Positions 6,293-11,536 of a DNA stretch of 11,536 bases are shown piece by piece. Under the pieces are notes generated by a model. The model made no database searches, was not told the origin of the DNA, and was given only the letters and a program-made list of their open reading frames with translations. The translations under genes were made by a program, and so were the position numbers. The stretch is taken from assembly GCA_905197435.1 (NCBI GenBank), contig CAJJYX010000101.1, forward strand, positions 1 to 11,536, in the 5' to 3' direction. Source of the DNA: an uncultured Bacteroides sp. (lineage in GTDB: Bacteria > Bacteroidota > Bacteroidia > Bacteroidales > Bacteroidaceae). How positions within the stretch are numbered: the first letter of the stretch is position 1; each line of letters starts with the position of its first letter.

Positions 6293-6712
6293 TTAATAAT
6301 CTTTTAACGCCTCCATGGCCAGACGGTAGGAGTCCAGTCCGAAACCGAGAATGACACCCTTGCAAGCGCAGGAAATCATAGATACATGGCGAAAAGACTC
6401 GCGGGCATGTACATTAGAAATATGCACCTCAATCACCGGAGAAGTAACCGAACGGATAGCATCCTGCAGAGCAATGGACGTATGGGTGTAGGCACCTGCA
6501 TTCAAAATGATGCCGTCCACATCAAAACCCACCTGCTGAATCTTGTCTATCAGCTCTCCCTCAATGTTGGACTGGAAATAGTCAATCTGTATATCCGCAT
6601 ATTTTTTACGGAGTTCGGCAAGGTAGTCTTCAAAAGTAACACTGCCGTAAATAGAAGGTTCACGCTTACCCAAGAGATTTATATTGGGTCCGTTAATAAT
6701 CTGTATCCTCAT
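6293..6712 (-). CDS. aroQ: 3-dehydroquinate dehydratase, type II
   Basis: Catalyses 3-dehydroquinate to 3-dehydroshikimate in the shikimate pathway to aromatic amino acids; type II enzymes are dodecamers. From the ATG at 6712 the protein is 139 residues, the usual size. It starts with the family signature Ile-Asn-Gly-Pro-Asn-Ile-Asn-Leu-Leu-Gly-Lys-Arg-Glu-Pro-Ser-Ile-Tyr-Gly (6-23). Catalytic residues visible are Arg17, the flexible-loop Tyr22, Asn71 in Leu-Asn-Ala-Gly-Ala-Tyr-Thr-His-Thr-Ser, and His97 in Glu-Val-His-Ile-Ser-Asn. A longer frame using TTG at 6742 exists, but its extra codons overlap the promoter box and precede the family's conserved start, so I chose the ATG. It is probably the first gene of an aroQ-pyk(-methyltransferase) unit. 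Confidence 0.95.
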   Translation of the reverse strand: MRIQIINGPNINLLGKREPSIYGSVTFEDYLAELRKKYADIQIDYFQSNIEGELIDKIQQVGFDVDGIILNAGAYTHTSIALQDAIRSVTSPVIEVHISNVHARESFRHVSMISCACKGVILGFGLDSYRLAMEALKDY

Positions 6713-6726
6713 AACACATTTTTTTA

Positions 6727-6734
6727 TACCTTTG
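6727..6734 (+). promoter_or_regulatory. Possible xerD promoter, -7 box TACCTTTG
   Basis: TACCTTTG fits TAnnTTTG on the plus strand, 176 bases before the xerD start. No clear -33 TTTG precedes it at the normal spacing. If used, the xerD mRNA would carry a long leader containing both hairpin repeat units (6739-6893). A closer alternative is TATCTTCG at 6806-6813, one base off the consensus, within repeat unit 1. Confidence 0.3.
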
Positions 6735-6738
6735 CGTA

Positions 6739-6814
6739 GCAAAGATAGTGCGAACCGAATACAGAACTTTCATGCGAGCATGAAAAGTTATGTTGAGGTG
6801 CAGCCTATCTTCGC
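6739..6814. repeat. Hairpin repeat unit 1 (REP-like)
   Basis: The ends GCAAAGATAG (6739-6748) and CTATCTTCGC (6805-6814) are inverted copies with one mismatch; the adjacent TGC and GCA extend the pairing past a 2-base bulge. The middle is a separate hairpin: AACTTTCATG (6765-6774), loop CGAG, and CATGAAAAGTT (6779-6789), with one bulged A. The block has the look of a dispersed intergenic repeat and recalls sequences I associate with many Bacteroides intergenic regions, but I cannot name a published family. Confidence 0.7.
6740..6747 (-). promoter_or_regulatory. Probable aroQ promoter, -7 box TATCTTTG
   Basis: Read on the minus strand, TATCTTTG (6747-6740) fits TAnnTTTG exactly and lies 27 bases before the aroQ ATG. 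It forms the left end of repeat unit 1. The -33 TTTG is not evident. It faces the plus-strand box at 6727-6734, the two being mirror images around 6737 (CTTTGC, GTA, GCAAAG). Confidence 0.45.
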
Positions 6815-6823
6815 TTTTCTGTT

Positions 6824-6893
6824 GCAAAGATAGTGCAAACCGAAAGCACATGCAAATTTATTTGCAATTTGCTGAAATGCAGCCTGTTTTCAC
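6824..6893. repeat. Hairpin repeat unit 2, degenerate copy of unit 1
   Basis: The first 21 bases match the start of unit 1 at 20 positions, and the last 21 match at 16, all differences in the latter being transitions. The middle is unrelated in sequence but again palindromic: GCAAAT (6852-6857), TT, and ATTTGC (6860-6865). The right arm (6884-6893) no longer pairs well with the left arm. It lies 9 bases after unit 1 in the same orientation. Confidence 0.65.
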
Positions 6894-6909
6894 AAAGCAA
6901 AGTAGAGAA

Positions 6910-7863
6910 ATGAAGTCAGAAGAGAAAATCACGGATAAGGAGAGAAAAGAGCTGATAATCAGAAAGTACTACCAATATCTGAAGTTAGAAAAAGCATTCT
7001 CACCCAACACGGTGGATGCTTATCAAACAGACTTGGAAAAGTTGCTGTTCTTTTTGGAGGAAGAGAATATCGATATTCTTGACACTACCTTGGACGATTT
7101 GCAACGTTTCGCCTCCGGACTGCACGACATCGGCATCCATCCCCGCTCGCAGGCACGCATCCTGTCGGGCATCAAGTCGTTTTTCCATTTCCTCGTTATG
7201 GCCGGATACCTGGAGGGAGACCCCGGCGAACTGCTGGAGGGACCCAAAATCGGGTTCCACCTTCCGGAAGTGCTGACGGTGGAAGAGATAGACCGCATCA
7301 TCTCCGCCATCGACCTGTCCACAAACGAAGGGCAGCGTAACCGTGCCATCCTCGAAACCCTGTACAGCTGCGGCCTGCGGGTTTCGGAACTGTGCAACCT
7401 GAAAATATCCGACCTGTATTTCGACGAGGGCTTCATTAAAGTAGAAGGGAAAGGCAGCAAGCAACGGCTTGTTCCCATATCATCCCGTGCCATCGACGAA
7501 ATCAGGAAGTGGTTTTTATACCGCAACGGAGGCTGGAAAATCAAGAAGGACTTCGAGGACTATGTATTTCTGGCCCGCTGGGGCAAAAACATTTCACGCA
7601 TCATGGTGTTCCACCTTATTAAAGAACTGGCAGAAAAAGCCGGTATCACCAAAAACATCAGTCCGCATACCTTCCGTCATTCCTTTGCCACCCACCTGCT
7701 CGAAGGAGGCGCCAACCTGCGCGCCATACAAAGCATGCTGGGGCACGAATCCATTGCTACAACAGAAATTTACACACACATCGACCGGAACAGATTACGC
7801 AGTGAAATCATAGAACATCACCCCCGCAATATAAAGTACCGCAAAGAGCGGGAAATTCATTAA
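6910..7863 (+). CDS. xerD: Tyrosine site-specific recombinase XerD
   Basis: XerD, with XerC, resolves chromosome dimers at the dif site near the replication terminus. The 317-residue protein has the N-terminal SAM-like core-binding domain (about 14-100) and the catalytic domain (about 118-300). All catalytic residues are present: Arg157 (Cys-Gly-Leu-Arg-Val-Ser-Glu), Lys181 (Gly-Lys-Gly-Ser-Lys-Gln-Arg), His253 and Arg256 (His-Thr-Phe-Arg-His), His279 (Leu-Gly-His-Glu) and the nucleophile Tyr288. Choice of XerD over XerC is by overall resemblance and chromosomal context; no att site or cargo suggests an integrase. An upstream in-frame ATG at 6790 would add 40 residues encoded by the repeat units and is rejected; the ATG at 6910, after a purine-rich AGTAGAGAA, gives a normal family start. 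Confidence 0.88.
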   Translation: MKSEEKITDKERKELIIRKYYQYLKLEKAFSPNTVDAYQTDLEKLLFFLEEENIDILDTTLDDLQRFASGLHDIGIHPRSQARILSGIKSFFHFLVMAGYLEGDPGELLEGPKIGFHLPEVLTVEEIDRIISAIDLSTNEGQRNRAILETLYSCGLRVSELCNLKISDLYFDEGFIKVEGKGSKQRLVPISSRAIDEIRKWFLYRNGGWKIKKDFEDYVFLARWGKNISRIMVFHLIKELAEKAGITKNISPHTFRHSFATHLLEGGANLRAIQSMLGHESIATTEIYTHIDRNRLRSEIIEHHPRNIKYRKEREIH

Positions 7864-7911
7864 ATTATGATAAAATTGATGCGAGGGTTAACAAACTGTA
7901 ATAGGATTTAA

Positions 7912-7919
7912 TATCTTTG
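7912..7919 (+). promoter_or_regulatory. Promoter of the OmpA/TPR-like lipoprotein, -7 box TATCTTTG
   Basis: TATCTTTG fits TAnnTTTG exactly, between xerD and the gene at 8000. The expected start at about 7924-7927 gives a leader of some 75 nt. At its start, GTTGTT (7921-7926) and AACAAC (7940-7945) enclose GTAT/ATAC, a possible 5' stem that could shield the mRNA end. The -33 region has no clear TTTG. Confidence 0.55.
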
Positions 7920-7999
7920 CGTTGTTGTATCCATACATAAACAACACACTAAAATGGAATAGACAAATTTCAATTACAAACAATTAATTTATACCTAAA

Positions 8000-9694
8000 A
8001 TGACTAAGAAATTGTATCTGCCGTTTTTAATGGCAATGGTTGTTGCATTAATGACATCGTGCAGCAAAAAGATGGGTGAATTGTCATCAGACTATTTCAC
8101 CGTAACTCCTCAAGTTCTGGAGGCTGTTGGTGGTAAAGTTCCCGCCACAATCAACGGAAAATTCCCCGAAAAGTACTTCAACAAAAAAGCCGTGGTAGAG
8201 GTAACTCCCGTGCTGAAATGGAACGGTGGCGAAGCTAAAGGCCAGCCTGCTGTATTCCAAGGAGAAAAAGTAGAAGGCAACGACCAGACTATCTCTTACA
8301 AGATGGGTGGCAACTACACAATGAAAACATCTTTCGACTATGTACCTGAAATGGCCAAATCCGAACTGTATCTGGAATTCAAGGCTACAATCGGCAAAAA
8401 GACCGTCACTATCCCTGCTGTAAAAGTAGCCGATGGCGTAATCTCTACTTCTGAGATGCTGGAACAGACACTGGGCAGCGCTAACCCCGCCAACGGTGAC
8501 GACGCTTTCCAACGTATCATCAAAGAAAAGCATGACGCCAACATCATGTTCTTGATTCAACAGGCCAACGTACGCGCCAGCGAGTTGAAGACTGCCAAAG
8601 AATTCGGTAAGGAAGTGAAGGAGATAGACGAAGCTGCCAACAAGAAGATCAGCAACATCGAAATCTCTGCTTACGCTTCTCCCGATGGTGGTGTAAGCTT
8701 GAATACCAAGCTGGCCGAAAACCGCCAGGACAATACTGCAAAAATAATCAGCAAAGATTTGAAGAAAGCCAAAATCGATGCAGCAGTAGACACCAAATAT
8801 ACTGCTCAAGACTGGGAAGGTTTCCAGGAATTGGTATCCAAATCAAACATCCAGGACAAAGAGTTGATTCTTCGCGTTCTTTCCATGTATCAGGATCCCG
8901 AACAAAGAGAGCAAGAAATCAAGAACATCTCTTCTGTATATAAGACTTTGGCTGACGAAATCCTGCCGCAACTGCGTCGTTCACGTCTGACTTTGAACTA
9001 CGAAATCATCGGTAAGTCTGACGAAGAAATCGCAAACCTGGCTGACAGCGATGCCAAGCAGCTGAACATTGAAGAATTGCTGTATGCTACTACCCTGACT
9101 AAAGATCCTGCCAAGCAAGAAGCTATCTTCACAAAAGCCACTCAAATCTACCCGAACGATTTCCGTGCTTACAACAACTTAGGTAAACTGGCTTATCAGG
9201 CAGGTAACCTTGATAAAGCAGAAAGCTATTTCAAGAAAGCCGCTTCCATCAAAGATGCTCCTGAAGTCAACATGAATCTTGGTTTGATTGCTTTGACAAA
9301 GGGTGACAGAACTGCAGCAGAAAACTACATGAGCAAGGCTTCCGGTTCTAAGGAACTGAACGAGGCACTGGGTAACCTGTACGTTGCTCAAGGACAGTAC
9401 GAAAGAGCAGTCAACTCATTCGGTGATACAAAGACCAACAGTGCTGCTTTGGCACAGATCCTGGCTAAGGACTACAACAAGGCAAAGAACACATTGGCCG
9501 CTATCGAAAAACCGGACGCATACACTGACTACCTGATGGCTGTACTTGGTGCAAGAACCAACAACACATCTATGGTAACCAGCAGTCTGAAGAATGCCAT
9601 TGCAAAAGAACCGGCTTTGGCAAAGAAAGCTGCTTCTGACTTGGAGTTCGCCAAGTACTTCACTAATACTGACTTTATGAATATCATCAAATAA
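8000..9694 (+). CDS. Lipoprotein with OmpA-like segment and TPR-like repeats
   Basis: The 564-residue product starts with a lipoprotein signal peptide: Lys-Lys, a hydrophobic core, and Met-Thr-Ser-Cys with lipidation expected at Cys21. Ser-Lys-Lys follows the Cys, so it lacks the acidic stretch known to send Bacteroidota lipoproteins to the cell surface, and a periplasm-facing outer-membrane position is likely (inference). Residues about 30-145 look like a beta-rich domain. Residues 216-262 (Ile-Glu-Ile-Ser-Ala-Tyr-Ala-Ser-Pro-Asp-Gly, then Asn-Arg) resemble the peptidoglycan-associated OmpA C-terminal motif. From about 365 to 475 there are helical repeats of TPR type (Tyr-Pro-Asn-Asp, Ala-Tyr-Asn-Asn-Leu-Gly, Ala-Glu-Ser-Tyr-Phe). 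Arginine is encoded only by CGT, CGC and AGA, suggesting high expression. It stands as a single-gene unit with its own promoter and terminator. Its precise role is unknown to me. Confidence 0.8.
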   Translation: MTKKLYLPFLMAMVVALMTSCSKKMGELSSDYFTVTPQVLEAVGGKVPATINGKFPEKYFNKKAVVEVTPVLKWNGGEAKGQPAVFQGEKVEGNDQTISYKMGGNYTMKTSFDYVPEMAKSELYLEFKATIGKKTVTIPAVKVADGVISTSEMLEQTLGSANPANGDDAFQRIIKEKHDANIMFLIQQANVRASELKTAKEFGKEVKEIDEAANKKISNIEISAYASPDGGVSLNTKLAENRQDNTAKIISKDLKKAKIDAAVDTKYTAQDWEGFQELVSKSNIQDKELILRVLSMYQDPEQREQEIKNISSVYKTLADEILPQLRRSRLTLNYEIIGKSDEEIANLADSDAKQLNIEELLYATTLTKDPAKQEAIFTKATQIYPNDFRAYNNLGKLAYQAGNLDKAESYFKKAASIKDAPEVNMNLGLIALTKGDRTAAENYMSKASGSKELNEALGNLYVAQGQYERAVNSFGDTKTNSAALAQILAKDYNKAKNTLAAIEKPDAYTDYLMAVLGARTNNTSMVTSSLKNAIAKEPALAKKAASDLEFAKYFTNTDFMNIIK

Positions 9695-9717
9695 TAAAGG
9701 TTAGATTGAAAAGAACG

Positions 9718-9752
9718 TGCCCGGCATAGAAATATGTCGGGCATTTCTTTTT
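9718..9752 (+). terminator. Strong intrinsic terminator after the TPR lipoprotein
   Basis: TGCCCGGCATA (9718-9728), a GAAA tetraloop, and TATGTCGGGCA (9733-9743) form an 11-bp stem with one G-T wobble, followed by TTTCTTTTT. It lies 24 bases after the stop codon. Confidence 0.9.
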
Positions 9753-9805
9753 ATTCACACCAAAAAGAAGTATTTTCGCGACGAAGTATCAGAAAAAGAA
9801 CCGGA

Positions 9806-10879
9806 ATGAAGAAAATCTGTCTTGCATATCTTCTGCTTATCATATTGTCTGCCTGCGGCAGCAAAAAACCGAATTCAATCTTCCTGAGTGGCGAAATCAA
9901 AGGGCTGGGGAACGATACCCTTTATATATATGGTACAGACAAGCTCTATAACCGTATGGATACACTGCTTGTCAAAGATGACAAGTTCTCTGCAACCCTC
10001 ACCACCGACACGCTGGTCTCCACATGGTTGCAGTTCAGTGACGGTACGGAATATCCGCTTTACCTGGACAAAGGAGACAAAATAAAAATAAAAGGTTCTG
10101 CCGCCGAGCTCACTTCCCTGGAAATCACCGGGAATACTCCCAATGAAGAGCTGACAGCTTTTCAAAAAGAGCTGAAAGGCCTGGGTACCCCCTCGGAAAA
10201 AGCACTGGAAGAAAAAGCAGAAGCTTTCATCAATAGCCACCCCTCTTCCCTGGCAAGTATCTATCTACTGGAAAAGTATTTTGTGCAGAAGCCCTGGCCG
10301 AACTTCACCTTGATCAAAGAAATGACAAAGCACATGACCGGAGGATTGAAAGACCGCCCGTATGTGGACGAACTGCTCGACCTTATCCAAGAAGCAGAAA
10401 AGGTGTCCATTGGGAAAACAGTCCCTTACATCCATCTGCCCAATGCCAAAGGCACGCTAATCAGCCGCACCAGTTTTAAAGACAAATATGTGCTGGTGCA
10501 TTTCTGGGCATCCTGGGACCAGCAGAGCATGGAAGCCAATGCTGCCCTGCGCCGGATCTACAAGAAAGAAGAAAAGAACAAGCTATTCGCCCTTTGGGGC
10601 ATTTCCCTGGACGTCGACAGAAAGGAATGGGAAGAAGCAATCAAAAGAGATACCTTGGAATGGGAACAGAGCTGCGATTTCTCCGGATGGAATACAGCCC
10701 CCATCAAGCAGCTCGCCATACAAGCGTTGCCTGCCAATCTGTTGCTCAGCCCTTCCGGAAGAATTGAAGGAAAGAATTTGAGTGAAGAAGACATCAAGAA
10801 GAAACTGGAGAAAATAGAGACAGAAGAGAAGGAAAAGAAGGAAGCGGAAAAGAAATTCAAAAAGCAAAACCGACGATAG
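9806..10879 (+). CDS. DUF4369/thioredoxin-like lipoprotein lacking the CxxC motif
   Basis: From the ATG at 9806 the product is 357 residues with a lipoprotein signal (Leu-Ser-Ala-Cys, Cys17). Residues about 25-125 match the beta-rich DUF4369 domain often found before thioredoxin domains in Bacteroidota. A thioredoxin fold follows (about 203-335): Tyr-Val-Leu-Val-His-Phe-Trp-Ala-Ser-Trp, then a helix, then Gly-Ile-Ser-Leu-Asp-Val, and the cis-proline loop Ala-Leu-Pro-Ala-Asn (Pro309) before Ser-Pro-Ser-Gly-Arg-Ile. Where family members have Trp-Cys-x-x-Cys, this one reads Trp237-Asp-Gln-Gln-Ser241, so both redox cysteines are gone and disulphide exchange is not expected. The C-terminus (about 326-357) is a highly charged Lys/Glu helix, possibly coiled coil. 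An in-frame ATG at 9734 lies inside the terminator and would displace the signal peptide, so it is rejected. A TATTTTCG near 9771-9778, one base off consensus, may be its promoter. Confidence 0.85.
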   Translation: MKKICLAYLLLIILSACGSKKPNSIFLSGEIKGLGNDTLYIYGTDKLYNRMDTLLVKDDKFSATLTTDTLVSTWLQFSDGTEYPLYLDKGDKIKIKGSAAELTSLEITGNTPNEELTAFQKELKGLGTPSEKALEEKAEAFINSHPSSLASIYLLEKYFVQKPWPNFTLIKEMTKHMTGGLKDRPYVDELLDLIQEAEKVSIGKTVPYIHLPNAKGTLISRTSFKDKYVLVHFWASWDQQSMEANAALRRIYKKEEKNKLFALWGISLDVDRKEWEEAIKRDTLEWEQSCDFSGWNTAPIKQLAIQALPANLLLSPSGRIEGKNLSEEDIKKKLEKIETEEKEKKEAEKKFKKQNRR

Positions 10880-10902
10880 CCCATCCATTCTACTCACCTC
10901 AC

Positions 10903-10920
10903 CACTAACCCCTAACACTA
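10903..10920. repeat. Single-arm TTAGGG-like remnant
   Basis: The short stretch CACTAACCCCTAACACTA matches the C-rich arm of the elements at 2746-2817 and 4705-4813, but has no G-rich partner in the 46-base gap between the neighbouring genes. It directly precedes the GTG start of the YifB-like gene. Confidence 0.5.
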
Positions 10921-10925
10921 AAAAC

Positions 10926-11536
10926 GTGCTCATAAAAGTTTTTGGAGCGGCTGGTCAAGGTATTGACGCAACCCTCATCACCATTGAAGTCAACAGTTCC
11001 AGAGGCTGTATGTTCTATTTAGTCGGTTTGCCGGACTCTGCGGTCAAAGAAAGCCATCAACGTATCATATCTGCTTTGCAGGTCAACGGTTACCGGATGC
11101 CGACCAGTAATATCGTCATCAACATGGCACCGGCAGACATCCGGAAAGAAGGTTCCGCATACGATTTACCTTTAGCCATCGGCATGCTGGCAGCCAGTGA
11201 GGTTATCCTGCCGGATAAGTTGGACCATTACCTGTTGATGGGCGAACTGAGCCTCGACGGTAGCCTGCAACCTATCAAAGGAGCACTCCCCATTGCCATC
11301 AAAGCCAGAGAGCTTGGTTTTGAAGGGATAATAGTGCCTTGCTCGAATGCGCATGAGGCCGCTGTAGTGAACAACCTGAAAGTCTATGGCGTGGAGAATA
11401 TCAAAGACGTCATTGAGTTCTTCAACGGAAAACAAGAATTATCCCCGGCACAAGTCAATACCCGTGAAGAGTTCTACTCCCGGCAAAGTTCCTTTGAAGC
11501 GGATTTTGCAGAAGTGAAAGGGCAGGAGAATGTGAA
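10926..11536 (+). CDS. YifB/ComM-family Mg-chelatase-like ATPase, N-terminal part (3' truncated)
   Basis: The frame is open from a GTG at 10926 to the window end (203 codons and 2 bases). The start Val/Met-Leu-Ile-Lys-Val-Phe-Gly-Ala-Ala-Gly-Gln-Gly-Ile-Asp matches the conserved beginning of YifB/ComM proteins, and the GTG is the only start that keeps it; the first in-frame ATG is 29 codons in. Further family features are Phe-Tyr-Leu-Val-Gly-Leu-Pro-Asp-Ser-Ala-Val-Lys-Glu-Ser, Ile-Asn-Met-Ala-Pro-Ala-Asp-Ile-Arg-Lys-Glu-Gly and Tyr-Asp-Leu-Pro-Leu-Ala-Ile-Gly, which form the N-terminal Lon-like (ChlI) domain. The window stops at Val-Lys-Gly-Gln-Glu-Asn-Val, just before the AAA+ Walker A motif. 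In naturally competent bacteria ComM is a branch-migration helicase for incoming DNA; the role in Bacteroides is not established. Confidence 0.92.
   Translation, partial: MLIKVFGAAGQGIDATLITIEVNSSRGCMFYLVGLPDSAVKESHQRIISALQVNGYRMPTSNIVINMAPADIRKEGSAYDLPLAIGMLAASEVILPDKLDHYLLMGELSLDGSLQPIKGALPIAIKARELGFEGIIVPCSNAHEAAVVNNLKVYGVENIKDVIEFFNGKQELSPAQVNTREEFYSRQSSFEADFAEVKGQENV

Noticed and set aside
6293..6742. Longer aroQ starting at TTG 6742
   Set aside because: The ten extra residues are not part of the family and the TTG overlaps the TATCTTTG promoter box; the ATG at 6712 gives the standard N-terminus.
6790..6909. N-terminal extension of xerD from ATG 6790
   Set aside because: The 40 extra residues are encoded by hairpin repeat sequence; the family begins near the ATG at 6910.
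6910..7863. Tyrosine recombinase as a sign of an integrated element
   Set aside because: Surroundings are core metabolic genes, there is no tRNA target, direct repeat pair or cargo, and the protein matches housekeeping XerD.
9734..9805. N-terminal extension of the thioredoxin-like lipoprotein from ATG 9734
   Set aside because: This start lies within the terminator hairpin of the previous gene and would bury the lipoprotein signal peptide.

Overview
The window looks like an ordinary chromosomal segment of a Bacteroides species (phylum Bacteroidota). Four things point there: promoter-like boxes of the Bacteroides form TAnnTTTG upstream of most transcription units, start codons without strong Shine-Dalgarno sequences, lipoproteins with a DUF4369/thioredoxin-like layout, and a YfhO-type membrane protein. 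The species cannot be fixed from the sequence alone. I saw no phage, insertion sequence, CRISPR array, tRNA or rRNA.

Layout, left to right. (1) 1-1799 (+): the C-terminal part of a YfhO-family membrane protein, cut by the window edge. (2) 1800-2412: a gene-poor stretch of 613 bases with an array of nested inverted repeats (1886-1968), and a minus-strand promoter plus intrinsic terminator that together frame a putative small RNA of about 135 nt. (3) 2413-4050 (+): rbfA (30S maturation) and an FtsX/LolE-type ABC permease, separated by 72 bases made up entirely of a TTAGGG-like inverted repeat. (4) 4059-6712 (-): aroQ, pyk and a small O-methyltransferase in one direction, convergent with the permease. 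The two convergent genes share a hairpin built from both sets of stop codons. (5) 6713-6909: the aroQ/xerD divergent region, with two tandem hairpin repeat units and opposed promoter boxes. (6) 6910-7863 (+): the tyrosine recombinase xerD. (7) 8000-9694 (+): a large, probably highly expressed lipoprotein with an OmpA-like segment and TPR-like helices, with its own promoter and a strong terminator. (8) 9806-10879 (+): a thioredoxin-fold lipoprotein that has lost both active-site cysteines. (9) 10926-end (+): the N-terminus of a YifB/ComM-family Mg-chelatase-like ATPase starting at GTG, cut before its Walker A motif.

The protein-coding content is mainly housekeeping: ribosome maturation, glycolysis, the shikimate pathway, chromosome dimer resolution and envelope lipoproteins. 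No new multi-gene system is apparent. The observations most worth following are non-coding: the candidate small RNA at 2083-2218, the three kinds of intergenic inverted repeat, and the interlocked stop-codon terminator. Among the proteins, the cysteine-less thioredoxin-like lipoprotein stands out. All functional calls rest on reading motifs by eye; no search was run.
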